Part shown: piece by piece, positions 36,002-46,830 of the stretch
Position numbering within the stretch: position 1 is the stretch's first letter
How the letters are laid out: every line of letters starts with the position of its first letter
Source: Lotus japonicus
Taxonomy: Eukaryota; Streptophyta; Magnoliopsida; Fabales; Fabaceae
Length of the DNA stretch: 64,000 nucleotides
Assembly: GCF_012489685.1 (NCBI RefSeq)
Contig: NC_080043.1
Location: 39,819,127-39,883,126 of the forward strand
Direction: 5' to 3'
Program-made: the position numbers and the translations under genes
Notes under the pieces: model-generated
Seen by the model: the letters and a program-made list of their open reading frames with translations, nothing else
Told to the model about the DNA's origin: nothing
Databases searched by the model: none

Positions 36002-37049
36002 TTTTAACTTTTTTATAACAATTAGAAAGATCGATAACTTATCAATCTTTATTTACTTATCAGTTCTTATAATAATCATTATTAGTATATACTTTGTGTA
36101 ATTCACCCTAAGTAAATATGACGTAAAATCGCTCATAGTTTAAGTGGCTTTGACACGTGTCATATGAAATTTCAGCTCATGACACGTGTTAAATATTACT
36201 AGATCACCTAAAACGATGATGATCTTACAAAAAATTAACTTTAGATGATTTAGACAACTCATATTTGACACTGAAGAATTCGAGGGAGAGGGGAGAGGAA
36301 AGGTTAGATCTTGTTTTGACTTCTCAACTCTTTTTGCCTTAACATCTAAAGAGTTCCTTTAGTACATTTTTTTTTCAAGAACACAAACGTGGCTTCACAT
36401 ATCTCAAGATATCAACTGAGAAGCTAGAATTTTCACGTTAAGTTTAACATGGATAAAGAAGAAGGATTTTGACACCTTTTACAACGTTGTGTTGTACTTA
36501 GAAACTGCTGGCAGACCTACTTTTTTTCGGTTAGATCTCTTGGGCCTTGTAGTATCAGCTTTTTTCAGTTAACATTCTTATAAGATCATTTTTTTTTCGG
36601 TTAGATCTTTTGGGCTCAGCTGTTATTCAATGAATTTACTTTGACAAAAAGGACTACTAATAATTATGACAAAACAAAAAAGTTTCTTCTAGGGTTTGAA
36701 GGCAAACCAAAGACAGGGAGCCGCCAGCCCCCATTGAGGGCTATCTCTAGGGAGGGTTCCTCCTCCTCCATGGAGGCTTCTCTTACTCTTGGTAGGTAGT
36801 TTTCTCTCATAATAGGTGGGTTCTCTTCTGCATTAGGTGGATTTGCTACCCAATAAGTGGGTTTTTCTTCTTATTTTTTTAGTTTAGTTTCCCCTTTTCT
36901 ATTGCTACCGATAGTCCACTCCGCCCACCTCCACCCACCCATTGCCGCTGTTGTCACCGTGCTGCAGCTTATGTGCCTCCATCATCATTTCCATGTCTCC
37001 ACCATCGCATGTGCCTCGACCGTATCCTCTGTCGCTGTCATCTCCATGT
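36002..37049. other. Intergenic region, no gene supported
   Basis: AT-rich to about 36700, then a pyrimidine-rich segment. The short frames at 36857-37198 look like chance frames in low-complexity CAC/ACC-rich DNA. Confidence 0.4.
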
Positions 37050-38028
37050 TCAGTTGCTGGCTTTGTTTTGAAGACCACAACCACCTCTGTTTCTTCAATG
37101 GTATTTTCTTTGTTGCTTCCTCCAGTGCCACGACCGTGAATTCCACCACCAACCACTAACTGCAGCTTCCATCGTTCGAGAGCGTAACTTGGTCTCATCT
37201 TCTATGTCTTCCATATCTGGTTTGCGGCGGGGTTTGTCCCCTTATTTTAAAGGTGTTGAACACATGTGTTATTGATAACCTTGTAGTTGATAACCTTCCA
37301 ATACTTTGTAGTTCCTGTGCTCATAATTTTCTAATGTCCCTCTTGTGAGAAGAGAACCTTGTAGAAGCAAACGAGCTTGAAAAAGATTGTTAGGAGAAGT
37401 CATGTATAATACTTGGTGAAGGAGAAGTCCTTAATAATACTCAGTTAGGAGAAATCCTGTAGAATACTTTGTTAGGAGAAGTCCTGTAGACTACTTGGTT
37501 GGGAGAAGTCCTGTCGAATACTTGGTTGGGAGAAGTCCTGTTTAATACTTGGTGTAGGAGAAGTCCTTGATACTTGCTTAGTGAAATCTTGGTTAAGCCA
37601 AAGACTAGACGTAACCTCATCGTTTGTGGGTGAACCAAAATATATCGTTTGTGTCTTTATCATTTATCTTTCTGCTCTTTTATCCGCTGCACCAAACGAT
37701 TGCGAAAACGTTTTGAAAACTTATAATCGTTTGAAAATGAAAGTTTTATAAGAACACAATTCAAACCCCCTTTCTTGTGTTATATTATTGCATTTCAGTT
37801 CAGTTGATGGCTTTTTTCTCAAGACCACAACCACCTCTGTTTCTTCAAAAGTATTTTCTTTGTTGCTTCCTCCAGTGCCACGACCGTGACTTCCACCACC
37901 AACTACGGCTTCCATCGTTCAAGACAGTACCTTGGTCTCATCTTCTCTTTCTTCTAGATCTGGTCTGTTGCAGGGTTTGTCCTCTGTTGTAAAGGTGTTG
38001 AACACCTGTGTTGATAATAACCTTGTAG
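37050..38028. repeat. Direct duplication flanking an LTR-like insert
   Basis: 37050-37286 and 37800-38028 are copies of the same ~230-bp sequence (shared blocks include 'gaccacaaccacctctg' and 'tttgttgcttcctccagtg'). Between them is ~510 bp ending 'attcaaaccccctttcttg', a phrase common at copia LTR edges. It contains about seven 27-bp units 'ggagaagtcctgtagaatac' (37393-37577). It may be an LTR remnant or a tandem duplication later invaded. Confidence 0.65.
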
Positions 38029-38813
38029 CAGAGATTATCGCCAGCAAAGCCGACAAGGTAGAAGATGTGATATGTAAAGCTTTCAATATCACATTTTCAC
38101 TTCTGTTTGCAACATATCTTCTTTGGATTGAACTTTGGAGCCGCAGTTGTTCTTCGTCCGCCACTGCCACTGTTTCGCTACCCTAGATGGCTAGGGCTTG
38201 GAGACCTTGAAGGCTTGGTTTGTCTAGCCCAGTTTTCATGGGCTCAGTGTCATGGGCCTAATTCATGGGTTGTACTTGCAAGATTTTTCTTAATCTCCCT
38301 TAAATCTAACTCAGTTTAGATGTTTCTTAGGAGTCATATACTTAAGTGTTAATGGGCTGTCTTTGTAAGTTAGATTGAGCTTATAACCTAATTTTCTTCA
38401 TTTAATGTGTATGATGATCTTTTTTTTTGTCGAAGTATGATGATATATTGTAAGTGTGTTGGACAACCCTTTGGATATTTTTTATTTTTTTAGGGGACCT
38501 TTTGGATATTGAATGAGTTATAAACCTTAAAAAAATTTTACAAAAAAAAATTATGACAAAATTAAAAACAAAACAAAACAATACTTTGGTTTCTACAAAA
38601 AAAAAAAAAAAAAAAAAAAAAAACTTTGGTTTCCTTTACTTTTGCAAGCCATACGCAGTTGGAATAATCGAGCTAGTTGATACCATCATGTTCTTGTTGA
38701 GCAAGATATGCAGATATTCGATCATCGATCACAAGAACTGTGACACACTTGATTTCCTATTAATTTCGTAGCTATTCGGAAAAAAAAATCACTGGAGCTT
38801 TAAAGAGAGAAAA
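38029..38813. other. Upstream region of the OPA3-like gene
   Basis: It contains a poly(A) tract (about 38598-38623) and AT-rich sequence. It presumably holds the promoter and 5' UTR of the following gene. I could not place a TATA box with confidence. The frame at 38553-38771 is spurious. Confidence 0.4.
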
Positions 38814-41800
38814 ATGGTAGTGCTTCCACTAGTGAAGCTAGGAACGCTTGCTTTGAAAACTGCGTGCAAACCCATCGCAAACAGGCTCAAGAAAGAAGCA
38901 GGTTACCACCCAAAGTTCCGAACCTTCATCATCAGCATTGCCCAGGTTCTTTCCTTTCTGTGATTTTTTCTTCATTTCTCTGGTGGGTGATTCACACACA
39001 GTGATTTATTTACATGGTGGGGTTTTGTTGTCACAGGCCAATCATAGATTCTCAACGAGAATGCAGAGACGCATTTATGGTAATACAACTGATGCTGCGA
39101 TTCGCCCGCTGAATGAGGAGAAGGCTGTTCAAGCTGCTGCTGACATGCTTGGGGAGCTCTTTGTGTTCACAGTAATACCCTGATACTGCTTTAAGATTAT
39201 TTGTTGATGAAACTGAAATGCACTCTACCTGTTTGTGTTTTTGACTGTGTTGATGCTATTTGTTATTTCAACTTTTGCGTGTCGGTGTGTTGGATTTAGA
39301 TGAAACTGGAATGCCTTCTACCTGTTTGTGTGTTTTACTGTGTCAATGCTATTTGTTAATTCAATTGCTGAGTGTTACACTTGTTCTGTTCCTGAATCCA
39401 AGATGCTATTTTGGTTTTCAATCTGGAAAAACTAGGTCTTGTTCCGGGAGGGATGTTAATGTTCCTCCTACTCCTAGTACTGGAATTAGATGAGGGGTGG
39501 AGGGTGAGAGGTAAAGGAATGTTGCCTGTAAATGCAATTTGACCCCAGGTCTGGTTAATGAAGGGGGAATTGTGCTGGAACTTGGAAGTTGTGTTTACAT
39601 GGTGGAGCTGCTGGGATGTGTATAGGCATGGTGTCAACAATGGCGGTAGAGCATTTTGTTGCTGGGGTACATGGATTATGGACACCAACTCATAGGATTG
39701 ATCATATAGGTGATGCTCCCCAAGCTTCCATATTGTTACGGAAGATTGATTGGAGGGAAGGTTGATTGGACCATTCGGGTAGTAAGATTAGTTGGATCAG
39801 ACTTTGATGCTGGCCTTGGGATTTGGGGACTGGATTCTCGGTCAGGAACAACAATGCTAGAGTTTCTTTAACTTATCACAACAGCTCGCAATTATTCTAT
39901 ATAGATAGATATTTGTATTACCGTACAAGCCCTCAACCCCAGATGTTTGCATTAGTCTCTCTGTAAGATAATAATGCCATTTTTATCCTAGATCAATTTT
40001 TTTTTTACTTGATCTTTGAACAAAATAAAAGACATTACTAACTAAACTGTGGAGATGTCAAGGATCATCTTTGACTCTCCTTGCGTACTTGATTAAAAGT
40101 CATTAGTTTGATTCGTTAGAGAACATTATATGTAATGGTGATGCATTAGTGCACAGTGGGGAGTGGAACTAAGCCCATGAGTTAAGAGGCCCGGGACGCC
40201 CAAACCAACAAAATATTTGGATGGGGATGATGAGGTGAGAATAGCGGTTATGTATTAGATAATGCGCCTCAATGAAAAACACGCATGAGAGCGCATGGAG
40301 CTTGTGGTGAAAATGGGTCTACAGGGAAACAGCCAATCTGGATGAGGTGAAGCTGCCGATGAGATTAGCGGCTGCAGAAGATGGTGGCTCGGGTCTGAAA
40401 TTGGAGATGGAAATTAAAACATTTTTCAGGGGGGTAGAGTTTGCACAGGTGGACATTGTCCACCTCGTAATCATAAATAAGAGTTGCCTCTCGTGAGACT
40501 ATTGATACCAAGTTGAGAATGATAGCAACATAGTGTTGTCAAATCGCGATCGTGGTGAGCCAAAAATCCGCTATTTTGGTCGCTATTTAGCGGTGAATAG
40601 CAGGAATAGCGCGCTATAGTGGGCAATAGCGGCATCACGATTAGCCAAAAATCCGGTCCGCTATAGCGGCGTAGCGCCGCAATAGCCGCTATTTGATAAC
40701 ACTGTAGCAACATGAGATGTAGAATGAATTATGTGTCTCAATTATACAGTGAAGGATAATATATACACGCATAAATATAGGATTTACAGTTACTGTCATT
40801 ACAATAAATATAAACACAATAATATACAACACCTACTACAACCCATTTGGATGCAAACCGAAGAGCACTTATTGGAACTTATTAAGCTCATATAAGTCCA
40901 CATCCAAACAGGGGCCTAGTCACACTCATAATTACCCTATTTATAGTTTTTCCAACAATCTCATTATTTTCTTTTTTTTCAAAATTAAAATTCCACTTTT
41001 CTTGTGGTTTTGCTTTGATTTGGGGAAATCGCCAGAAGACCTTTTTGCAAGAGCATTATTAGCTGTAGAGCCGTTAGACTGTACAAGTACTAACGACAAA
41101 ACCATGGAGTTGATGCATATGTTATGTGTCTTGGTCGTTATAAAAATTGTCTCCTTCATTGGTAGAATTTTGCACTGATTTAATTGGATATGACCATTTT
41201 GTGCTACCAACTTTTTGTTGTGGTTTTTCACTAAATGATTATGAACATATTACTATTGTTCGACATAAAACCATTAATCTGGCTTGCCCCACAACTTGAG
41301 CATTTGAGACTAGTTCGTGTCATGGTATATATTAGATTCTCAATGAACATGTGGTTTAAAGTTTGATCCTTCAAGCCAAATGGCTCTTGCATAGGTAAGT
41401 TAGATATGAAGCATGCATGTGCCTTTACCCAACAATTTAATCTTATGGAATACTTGGTTCATGCCAGTGTATAATTATTGTTGTGAAGAACCATCTTTGC
41501 CAAAACTTTAATCTATTTATGAAATGCTATGAATTCTTATATATTAGTTTAATTAGAGTCACGTGAGTCATTTCACAGTTACAACAATAATAGTCATACC
41601 TTTTTCTCACTTGGTGGGGTTGGCTATATGGATTATACCATGCGACAATGCCTAATCATGTATTAAGTTCTCTTAATGGTTTGGACTTTGGCTTTTAGTT
41701 CTCATTGGTCTCCCTCTACCTCTAACTATTTAACTACCTGTCATCTCCTCCATATGGTTGTGATCTTCTTACTGATCCTTGTGCAGGGCTTCTTAACACA

Positions 41801-42683
41801 TGCCCAAATTACCTAAAATGAGATTCTACTATCTTTTCTACAGTCAAAGTTACCAGAACTTCCTCTCCTATGATTAAATTACTAATTGTATTTTATCTCG
41901 TCTAACTGTTCCCCACCATAACATTCTTAATTGTTATGGTCCTGGGAGGAAAAAGCTCTGCTGAAAAAGTTAGTGCTGTCTAGCATTTCTCTTGATAATA
42001 TATATAAGAAGTGCTTCCTAGAATTTGTAGAATTGACAGGTTTTCTATTTGTCAAATTATCCATTTGATCTTCGGTTGATAATTTAAGACTTTCATAGCC
42101 TTTTCTTTTGTTTCCAGTTCTTGCTTACAAGATTAATTGCATGCTGAGACTTTCTAACATGTACCACTTAGCAAGATTTTGGCTCTTATTCAATGGTCGT
42201 CTTAAGATTATAATTTGATGTCCTATTCAGGTTGCAGGAGCTGCTGTCATCTTTGAGGTGCAAAGAAGTTCTAGATCAGAAGCAAGAAAGGAAGAAGCAC
42301 GAAGACAGGAGATACAGGTTATCTTTTAGCCTTGACTTTTCTCTCCGTTTTGGATTATCTGCTGTGAAGGTTGATTATGTAGGGATTTCATAGAAGCAAA
42401 GTAAATCTTGGTCTTGTAATCAATCTATTCTCTCTGAATGTGATGAATGATGGAGGTTTAAATGCCTTTTTTGGCCTCATGTAGGGGGAGGAAGGGATGT
42501 CCTAATATTTTTGTTACTTTGCAGGAAATGAAGACAAGGAATGAAGAGATGGCTAGAAAAATTGAACTTCTTGAACATAAGCTTGAGGAACTGGATCAAC
42601 TTGCTAGAGCACGTGGACTTGCTGGCGTTCTAAACTTCAGACACACTCATACCAGTGAAGATAAAAAATCAAAATCCAATTGA
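38814..42683 (+). CDS. OPA3-like: OPA3-like mitochondrial protein, four exons
   Basis: Exons 38814-38945, 39037-39171, 42231-42317 and 42525-42683 (stop TGA) join in frame through GT/AG introns into 170 residues, the usual size for plant OPA3-like proteins. The N-terminus MVVLPLVKLGTLALKTACKP with KKEAGYHPKFRTFI and the following 'IAQANHRFSTRMQRRIYG' is the OPA3 signature. A hydrophobic 'LGELFVFTVAGAAVIFEV' segment spans the exon 2/3 junction. The C-terminus is a coiled coil (MARKIELLEHKLEELDQLA). OPA3 proteins are small mitochondrial membrane-associated proteins; in animals loss affects mitochondrial morphology, and the plant role is poorly defined. Intron 2 is ~3.06 kb and holds a MITE. This ATG is chosen because it gives the family N-terminus directly. 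No defects are visible. Confidence 0.92.
40532..40704. mobile_element. MITE with 9-bp target duplication in OPA3-like intron 2
   Basis: 173 bp with inverted ends AGTGTTGTCAAAT (left) and ATTTGATAACACT (right). It is flanked by TAGCAACAT on both sides (40523-40531 and 40705-40713). The interior is made of 'cgctatt'/'aatagcg' palindromic pieces. The 9-bp duplication suggests a Mutator-like family. Confidence 0.85.
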
Positions 42684-43059
42684 TTATTGCAATCATTCAG
42701 CATTGCGCGGAGATTTACCTTAAGAAATCGTTGAATTTCACTAGAACCGCAGCTTTTTGGTTTGGAAATAAATTGATATAATTGCATAAGAGTAGCACTG
42801 AGATGGAGAGAAATCACAGATCTAAAAGCAACATATTTAGATGTGTTGAGGGGCATTAGTTAGTCTGACACGAACCTGTAAATAATTTTTTTTTGCAGAA
42901 TACATATCGCTCTGCTCTCTATGGACAAGTTCCACCAGCTAACAGAGTTTTCAGGCCTTTGGATGATTTACTTTTTTTTATCTCCTCCAAAAAATAAAAT
43001 TCTGCCACTCTTCACACTAGTCAAGTGATTGGCAGAAAACAAATCCTGTATAATTTTTA
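42684..43059 (+). other. 3' UTR/downstream flank of the OPA3-like gene
   Basis: Non-coding sequence between the OPA3-like stop and the MULE. The last 9 bp (43051-43059) are the MULE target duplication. The element inserted close behind this gene, possibly within its 3' transcript. Confidence 0.5.
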
Positions 43060-43331
43060 GGGAATTGTTATTCAGACCCCCCACAGCTATTCAGACCGAA
43101 TGAATTTTCTGAAACCTGAAATTACCCCTTTCGAACGCACCTTTAAATTGCGTGATGGTCGCAGTTTGAACCTCATTTTCCGAGTGCGACACGAACGCAT
43201 ACTGAGAGTGCGTTGGTGACGCACTTTGAGAGTGCGTTAAAAACGCACCGGCCATTGACCAAGAGTCAACAACCGGTAAAACTCATTAAATGAGTTATTA
43301 AGTGCGTCGTTACAACCTAGGGCACCGCAGC

Positions 43332-43341
43332 TCTATAAAAA
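43332..43341 (+). promoter_or_regulatory. TATA-like box in the left MULE arm
   Basis: CTATAAAAAG about 330 bp before a short + strand frame (43659-43808), followed by a CT-rich leader. It could drive outward-to-inward transcription from the left end. Sequence only. Confidence 0.4.
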
Positions 43342-43480
43342 GGGCTTCTCAATCCTTCATTTTTCACACAAAATCTCTCTTCTTCCTCCCCTCCTCTTCT
43401 ATGCTTTTCTTATGTCTTGTGTTTAATGTTATTCTTTTGGTTTAGGGGGTTTTGAGTGGTTGGGGTTATCTGGATGTAAT

Positions 43481-43555
43481 CCCCAACATTAGCAACTTTG
43501 AGTACTTTAAAAGTGAAATTTCAAATTCAGAGTGCCAAAGTTGCTAATGTAGGGG
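43481..43555. other. 19-bp stem hairpin in the MULE left arm
   Basis: Arms CCCCAACATTAGCAACTTT (43481-43499) and AAAGTTGCTAATGTAGGGG (43537-43555) pair with one mismatch around a 37-nt loop. A partial third copy of the arm lies at about 43580-43607. It could form an RNA hairpin if transcribed. Confidence 0.6.
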
Positions 43556-43658
43556 TGACCATCCTTGCTCATCCTTGCTTGTTCAAAGTACTCAAAGTTG
43601 CTACATAAAATAGGTCCACGCTCCAGTAGAAAATGTCCTCTGGCGTCTCCTTTTTGTG

Positions 43659-43808
43659 ATGGAAACATCAAGGCTCACCCAGGCTCAGGTGGCTGCACTG
43701 GATCCATCCGGAATGCCGAGGAGCATAAGACATGAAAAGGACCTCAGAAGCCAAGAAAGAGACCTGAAGAAGAAGAAGACTGCCTCCTCTTGGTTGTATC
43801 CCATATAG
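43659..43808 (+). CDS. Short + strand open frame in the MULE, unknown
   Basis: 49 codons from an ATG at 43659 to TAG at 43806-43808 (METSRLTQAQVAALDPSGMP...), ending in a lysine-rich run and SSWLYPI. No known domain. It lies downstream of a TATA-like box and opposite to the PMD gene. It may be a second MULE product or an exon of a longer transcript, or chance. Confidence 0.3.
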   Translation: METSRLTQAQVAALDPSGMPRSIRHEKDLRSQERDLKKKKTASSWLYPI

Positions 43809-44542
43809 GGGTCATTGTACTTGTATATGTCAAGTACTAGGGTTAGGGGGGTCTAGGGGTCATTGTACTTGTATGTTGGAAAATTTTGTAATGTATCATC
43901 AAACAATTATGAATAAAGGATATGTTTCTGATGATTCTGTTTCAGATCCGTTTTTGGTTTCGAGTTGCAAATCGCACTCTCAGGGTGCGTCCTAAACGCT
44001 GCTCCAAGGAGCGTCTAAGACGCACCCTGGAGAAGCGTCTAAGACGCCCCCTAAGAGTGCGATTAATTCAGAACTTCTGTAATGTACAGGGACCCTGACC
44101 ATAAAGTTAGTGTTAGAACATACATTTTTATAACATATCGCACTCTCATGGAGTGTCCGTGACGCATCTTGAGCGTACGACTCTGACGCACCCTGAGTGT
44201 GCGATTCTTATGTCGCACTTTGAGAGTGCGTGACAAGAACACCTACATGGTGCGATGTTCACGCACCCTGAGAGTGCGTGAACAAGTGAACTCTGCAACA
44301 GAAACGTTTCAGGAAAAAGAGAAACAGGCCCATAACACCATCACACAAAACAAAAAGATGATAAAAAACATAGCAGCTTAATGATACAAAACACAACAAT
44401 TGGAGACTAAATTAATCACATCACAACATAACATAACATGTCAACGACAAGTAATTTGTCTTTTTAACACAACCTACAACCTATGTGAAAAGTAATTTGT
44501 CTTCAATACATTCATCCATAAATTAATCCTAAAACACTAGAC

Positions 44543-44695
44543 CTAACTAGTCTTCGAGGTAGAGACCTCAGATGATTTTCCTTTCTTCTTTATGTCAGGG
44601 TCACCACCACCATGTGGTGTAACTCCATTGCCACTGCCATTGTCATCATCATCACCTCCATACTCCAAGTGCTGCAGTATGATATCCCGCATACG
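44543..44695 (-). pseudogene. Open C-terminal tail beyond the PMD stop codon
   Basis: After the TAG at 44698-44696 the same frame stays open for 50 codons to a TAG at 44545-44543. It reads 'RMRDIILQHLEYGGDDDDNG' and ends 'SSEVSTSKTS'. It is a plausible continuation of the protein, so the TAG may be a premature stop from a point mutation. Confidence 0.5.
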
Positions 44696-46568
44696 CTAGT
44701 TTGCCTCGAGGATCCGCTGCGGCGTCTCACTGGAGTCAACTATGATATCACTCAACTCCCGTAATTGTTTGAGAACATCCTACAAGCAACAAAGGAACAT
44801 AATCATAAATTGTAACATAAACAAAATCAAACTAGTCATTAAATTATTGATCCTTACTACAAGAGTTACTGCCACAGGACCTCTTGTTTCAGGAGGGACC
44901 ACAAAGCGGTGTGAGATTGACTTGTACCACTCAAAGTAGCGAAGCGTTATCGTTGGAGTGTCAGTATGTTGAGCAGCCACGCAATGAGTCATGTTCTCAA
45001 ACCTCTCATAAATATCCTCAACAGGGGGAATGTTTGCTGGTGGTAAATTGGGTTGATCCTGGAGCATATGGAACTGCCTGAACACACGCTCTGGCAGATA
45101 TGGGCGGATGATGTCTGAATGCCGAATCCACCCACTGTAAAGACACTCCTGCCGAAAGGGCCAATCCACTTTATGCCCGTCATATGGAGTCCATATAACA
45201 CTGTTATCCCTAAGGTCATCTAGGATTAGCCTCTTCGCATGCAGGTCCACAGTCCCCCTCTTGGTGACCCATTTGGAAGCTCGCGGGTCTTTCTCACTGT
45301 ATTTCCTGTTCAGGTTTCTATCAAACAATGACGCAGGGAAGTGCTCAAATATCCATGCCTGCAATCAAATACTCATACATCAAAATGTGATGCATTATAC
45401 ATTAAATTACGTTAATTACAATTTAACTAAAATAAGAGTTATAGAATCATACTTGAAACAGATTTAAGTATCCTCCAAGGCTAGTGGTGTAGACCTTCGT
45501 GGCGTCCTTCAGCTGGTCATAATGGAAAGCCAATGTCATGGCAAAGTCCATGAACATCCCCAAATATGCAACATCCACCTTGTTGTTTGTCTTCTCACAG
45601 AAGATCGTCATCCCCACCAAACGCAGCAAGAAGGCTCTAGCAGCTTTCTTGGTCTTCCCTTTCTTAGTCATATCCTCGGCCACTTTCAACAACCATGTAT
45701 AACGAGCATAAGGTCCTAAGGACTTCCGGATCTCCTCTTCAGCAGCTGCTTGTGTAACATCAAGCTGTTTATACAATGCAGTGGTTGCATCCTCACGAGT
45801 CAGGACTAGGAGAGTGAAGTATTTTCCCTTCACAGGAATGTGTAGCAAAGAACTAACATCATCCAGTGTGATGGTCATCTCCCCAAATGGCATATGGAAA
45901 GAGGATGTCTTCGGCTGCCATCTCTCCACAAACGATGTTAGCATGGTCTTGTCAACAGAGGGAAGGTTGCATGTCAACAAAGGCAATAGATCAGCAGCCA
46001 CAACCCTTCCCTTTACATAAGTCGAAAAGCATTTTCTCACATCGTTTTGCTTCTCCTTATCATTCCCAAGCATAGCATTCCCATGGTGGTAGGTTTTCAA
46101 GACACCCTTATCAAGCACTTCAGCAGATTTCTTGTAATGCTTCCACACCTCTAGTGATATATGTTGCTTGAAGCTCTTTAGCAAGGTATTGTCATAAGGC
46201 CCCCTAGGAAAGAATATGTCATCATCATCATCTTCCTCACCTTGACCCGCTTGAATATCCCCTTCCTCCTCTTCCCCCTCCTCTTCCTCCTCCTCTTCCT
46301 CCTCTTCCTCCTCCTCCTCCTCAGTAGAACCCTCCTCCTCCTCTTCACCAGAACTCTCCTCCTCTCCTTCACCAGAACCTTGCTCTGCATCAACCATATC
46401 TTCAGGCTCCTGTACTGGTTCAGGTTCAGGCTCAGGCTCCTGTACAGCACTGGCAGCAGTCGTTGCACTACATGCACACCTTTTACGGCTTACCTCATCA
46501 CGCTTTTTACGTGCTTCCTCTTTCTTTCGTAGGGCGGCGGCTTCACGCTCCTTACGTACCGATGTCAT
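44696..46568 (-). CDS. Plant mobile domain (PMD) protein of a transposable element
   Basis: Exons 46568-45453, 45358-44858 and 44779-44696 (stop TAG) join through GT/AG introns into about 566 residues. Residues 1-40 are basic (KEREAAALRKKEEARKKRD). Residues ~45-125 are extremely acidic, with long glutamate runs. The PMD follows from ~150: 'LTSFVERWQPKTSSFHMPFG', 'EMTITLDDVSSLLHIPVKGK', 'RAFLLRLVGMTIFCEKTNNK', and across the first intron 'YLNLFQAWIFEHFP'. The C-terminal half has 'YFEWYKSISHRFVVPP'. PMD proteins include MAIN and MAIL1, which act with the PP7-like phosphatase in silencing, and many transposon-borne relatives; this copy lies inside a MULE. Two oddities (an upstream ATG in another frame, and an in-frame stop before a further open tail) are listed separately, so the protein may be slightly defective. 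Enzymatic activity is not known for this domain. Confidence 0.82.
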
Positions 46569-46624
46569 GGGGGGATTCTCCTTTCGTTGGCCGGGGGCAA
46601 ATTCAAATTCTTTGTTCTTGCCAT
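46565..46624 (-). other. Upstream ATG frame broken at a G/C homopolymer
   Basis: An ATG at 46624-46622 opens 19 codons (MARTKNLNLPPANERRIPP) and hits TGA overlapping the ATG used for the PMD protein. The two frames meet at a run of six Cs on the coding strand (46574-46569). A one-base change there would fuse them. Confidence 0.45.
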
Positions 46625-46704
46625 ATCTGAACCAACATTGGAAACATAAGACTCAAAACAGAACAAAAACATAAAGGCATAAAAGCTTTGACAGATAAGG
46701 GTCT

Positions 46705-46830
46705 ATGACGCACTCTCAGGGTGCGTCTGTGTCGCACCTTCAAGGTGCGTATCAAGCGCACCCTTAAGGTGCGTGCATTCTAAACACGCACCTTCAAGCT
46801 GCGACACAGACGCATCTACAAAGTGCGATC
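46705..46830. repeat. Subterminal palindromic repeats of the MULE, right arm
   Basis: Several 'cgcaccttcaaggtgcg' type palindromes, matching the left-arm array, about 140 bp upstream of the PMD start. Confidence 0.7.

Larger units (their letters stand above)
43120..44290. repeat. Subterminal palindromic repeats of the MULE, left arm
   Basis: Many copies of a short palindrome of the form CGCACnnTnAnnGTGCG, often preceded by 'gtgacg' or 'aaaacg', at 43135-43250 and 43975-44285. The same motif recurs in the right arm at 46705-46830. Such arrays could bind a transposase. The frame at 44199-44381 arises from them. Confidence 0.7.

Noticed and set aside
36857..37198. Overlapping frames of 65-100 codons on both strands
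   Set aside because: Low-complexity CAC/ACC-rich DNA gives open frames in several phases at once; part of it is duplicated downstream. No domain or splice structure.
46178..46532. Leucine- and arginine-rich frames opposite and beside the PMD gene
   Set aside because: Shadows of the glutamate-codon run in the acidic region of the PMD protein.
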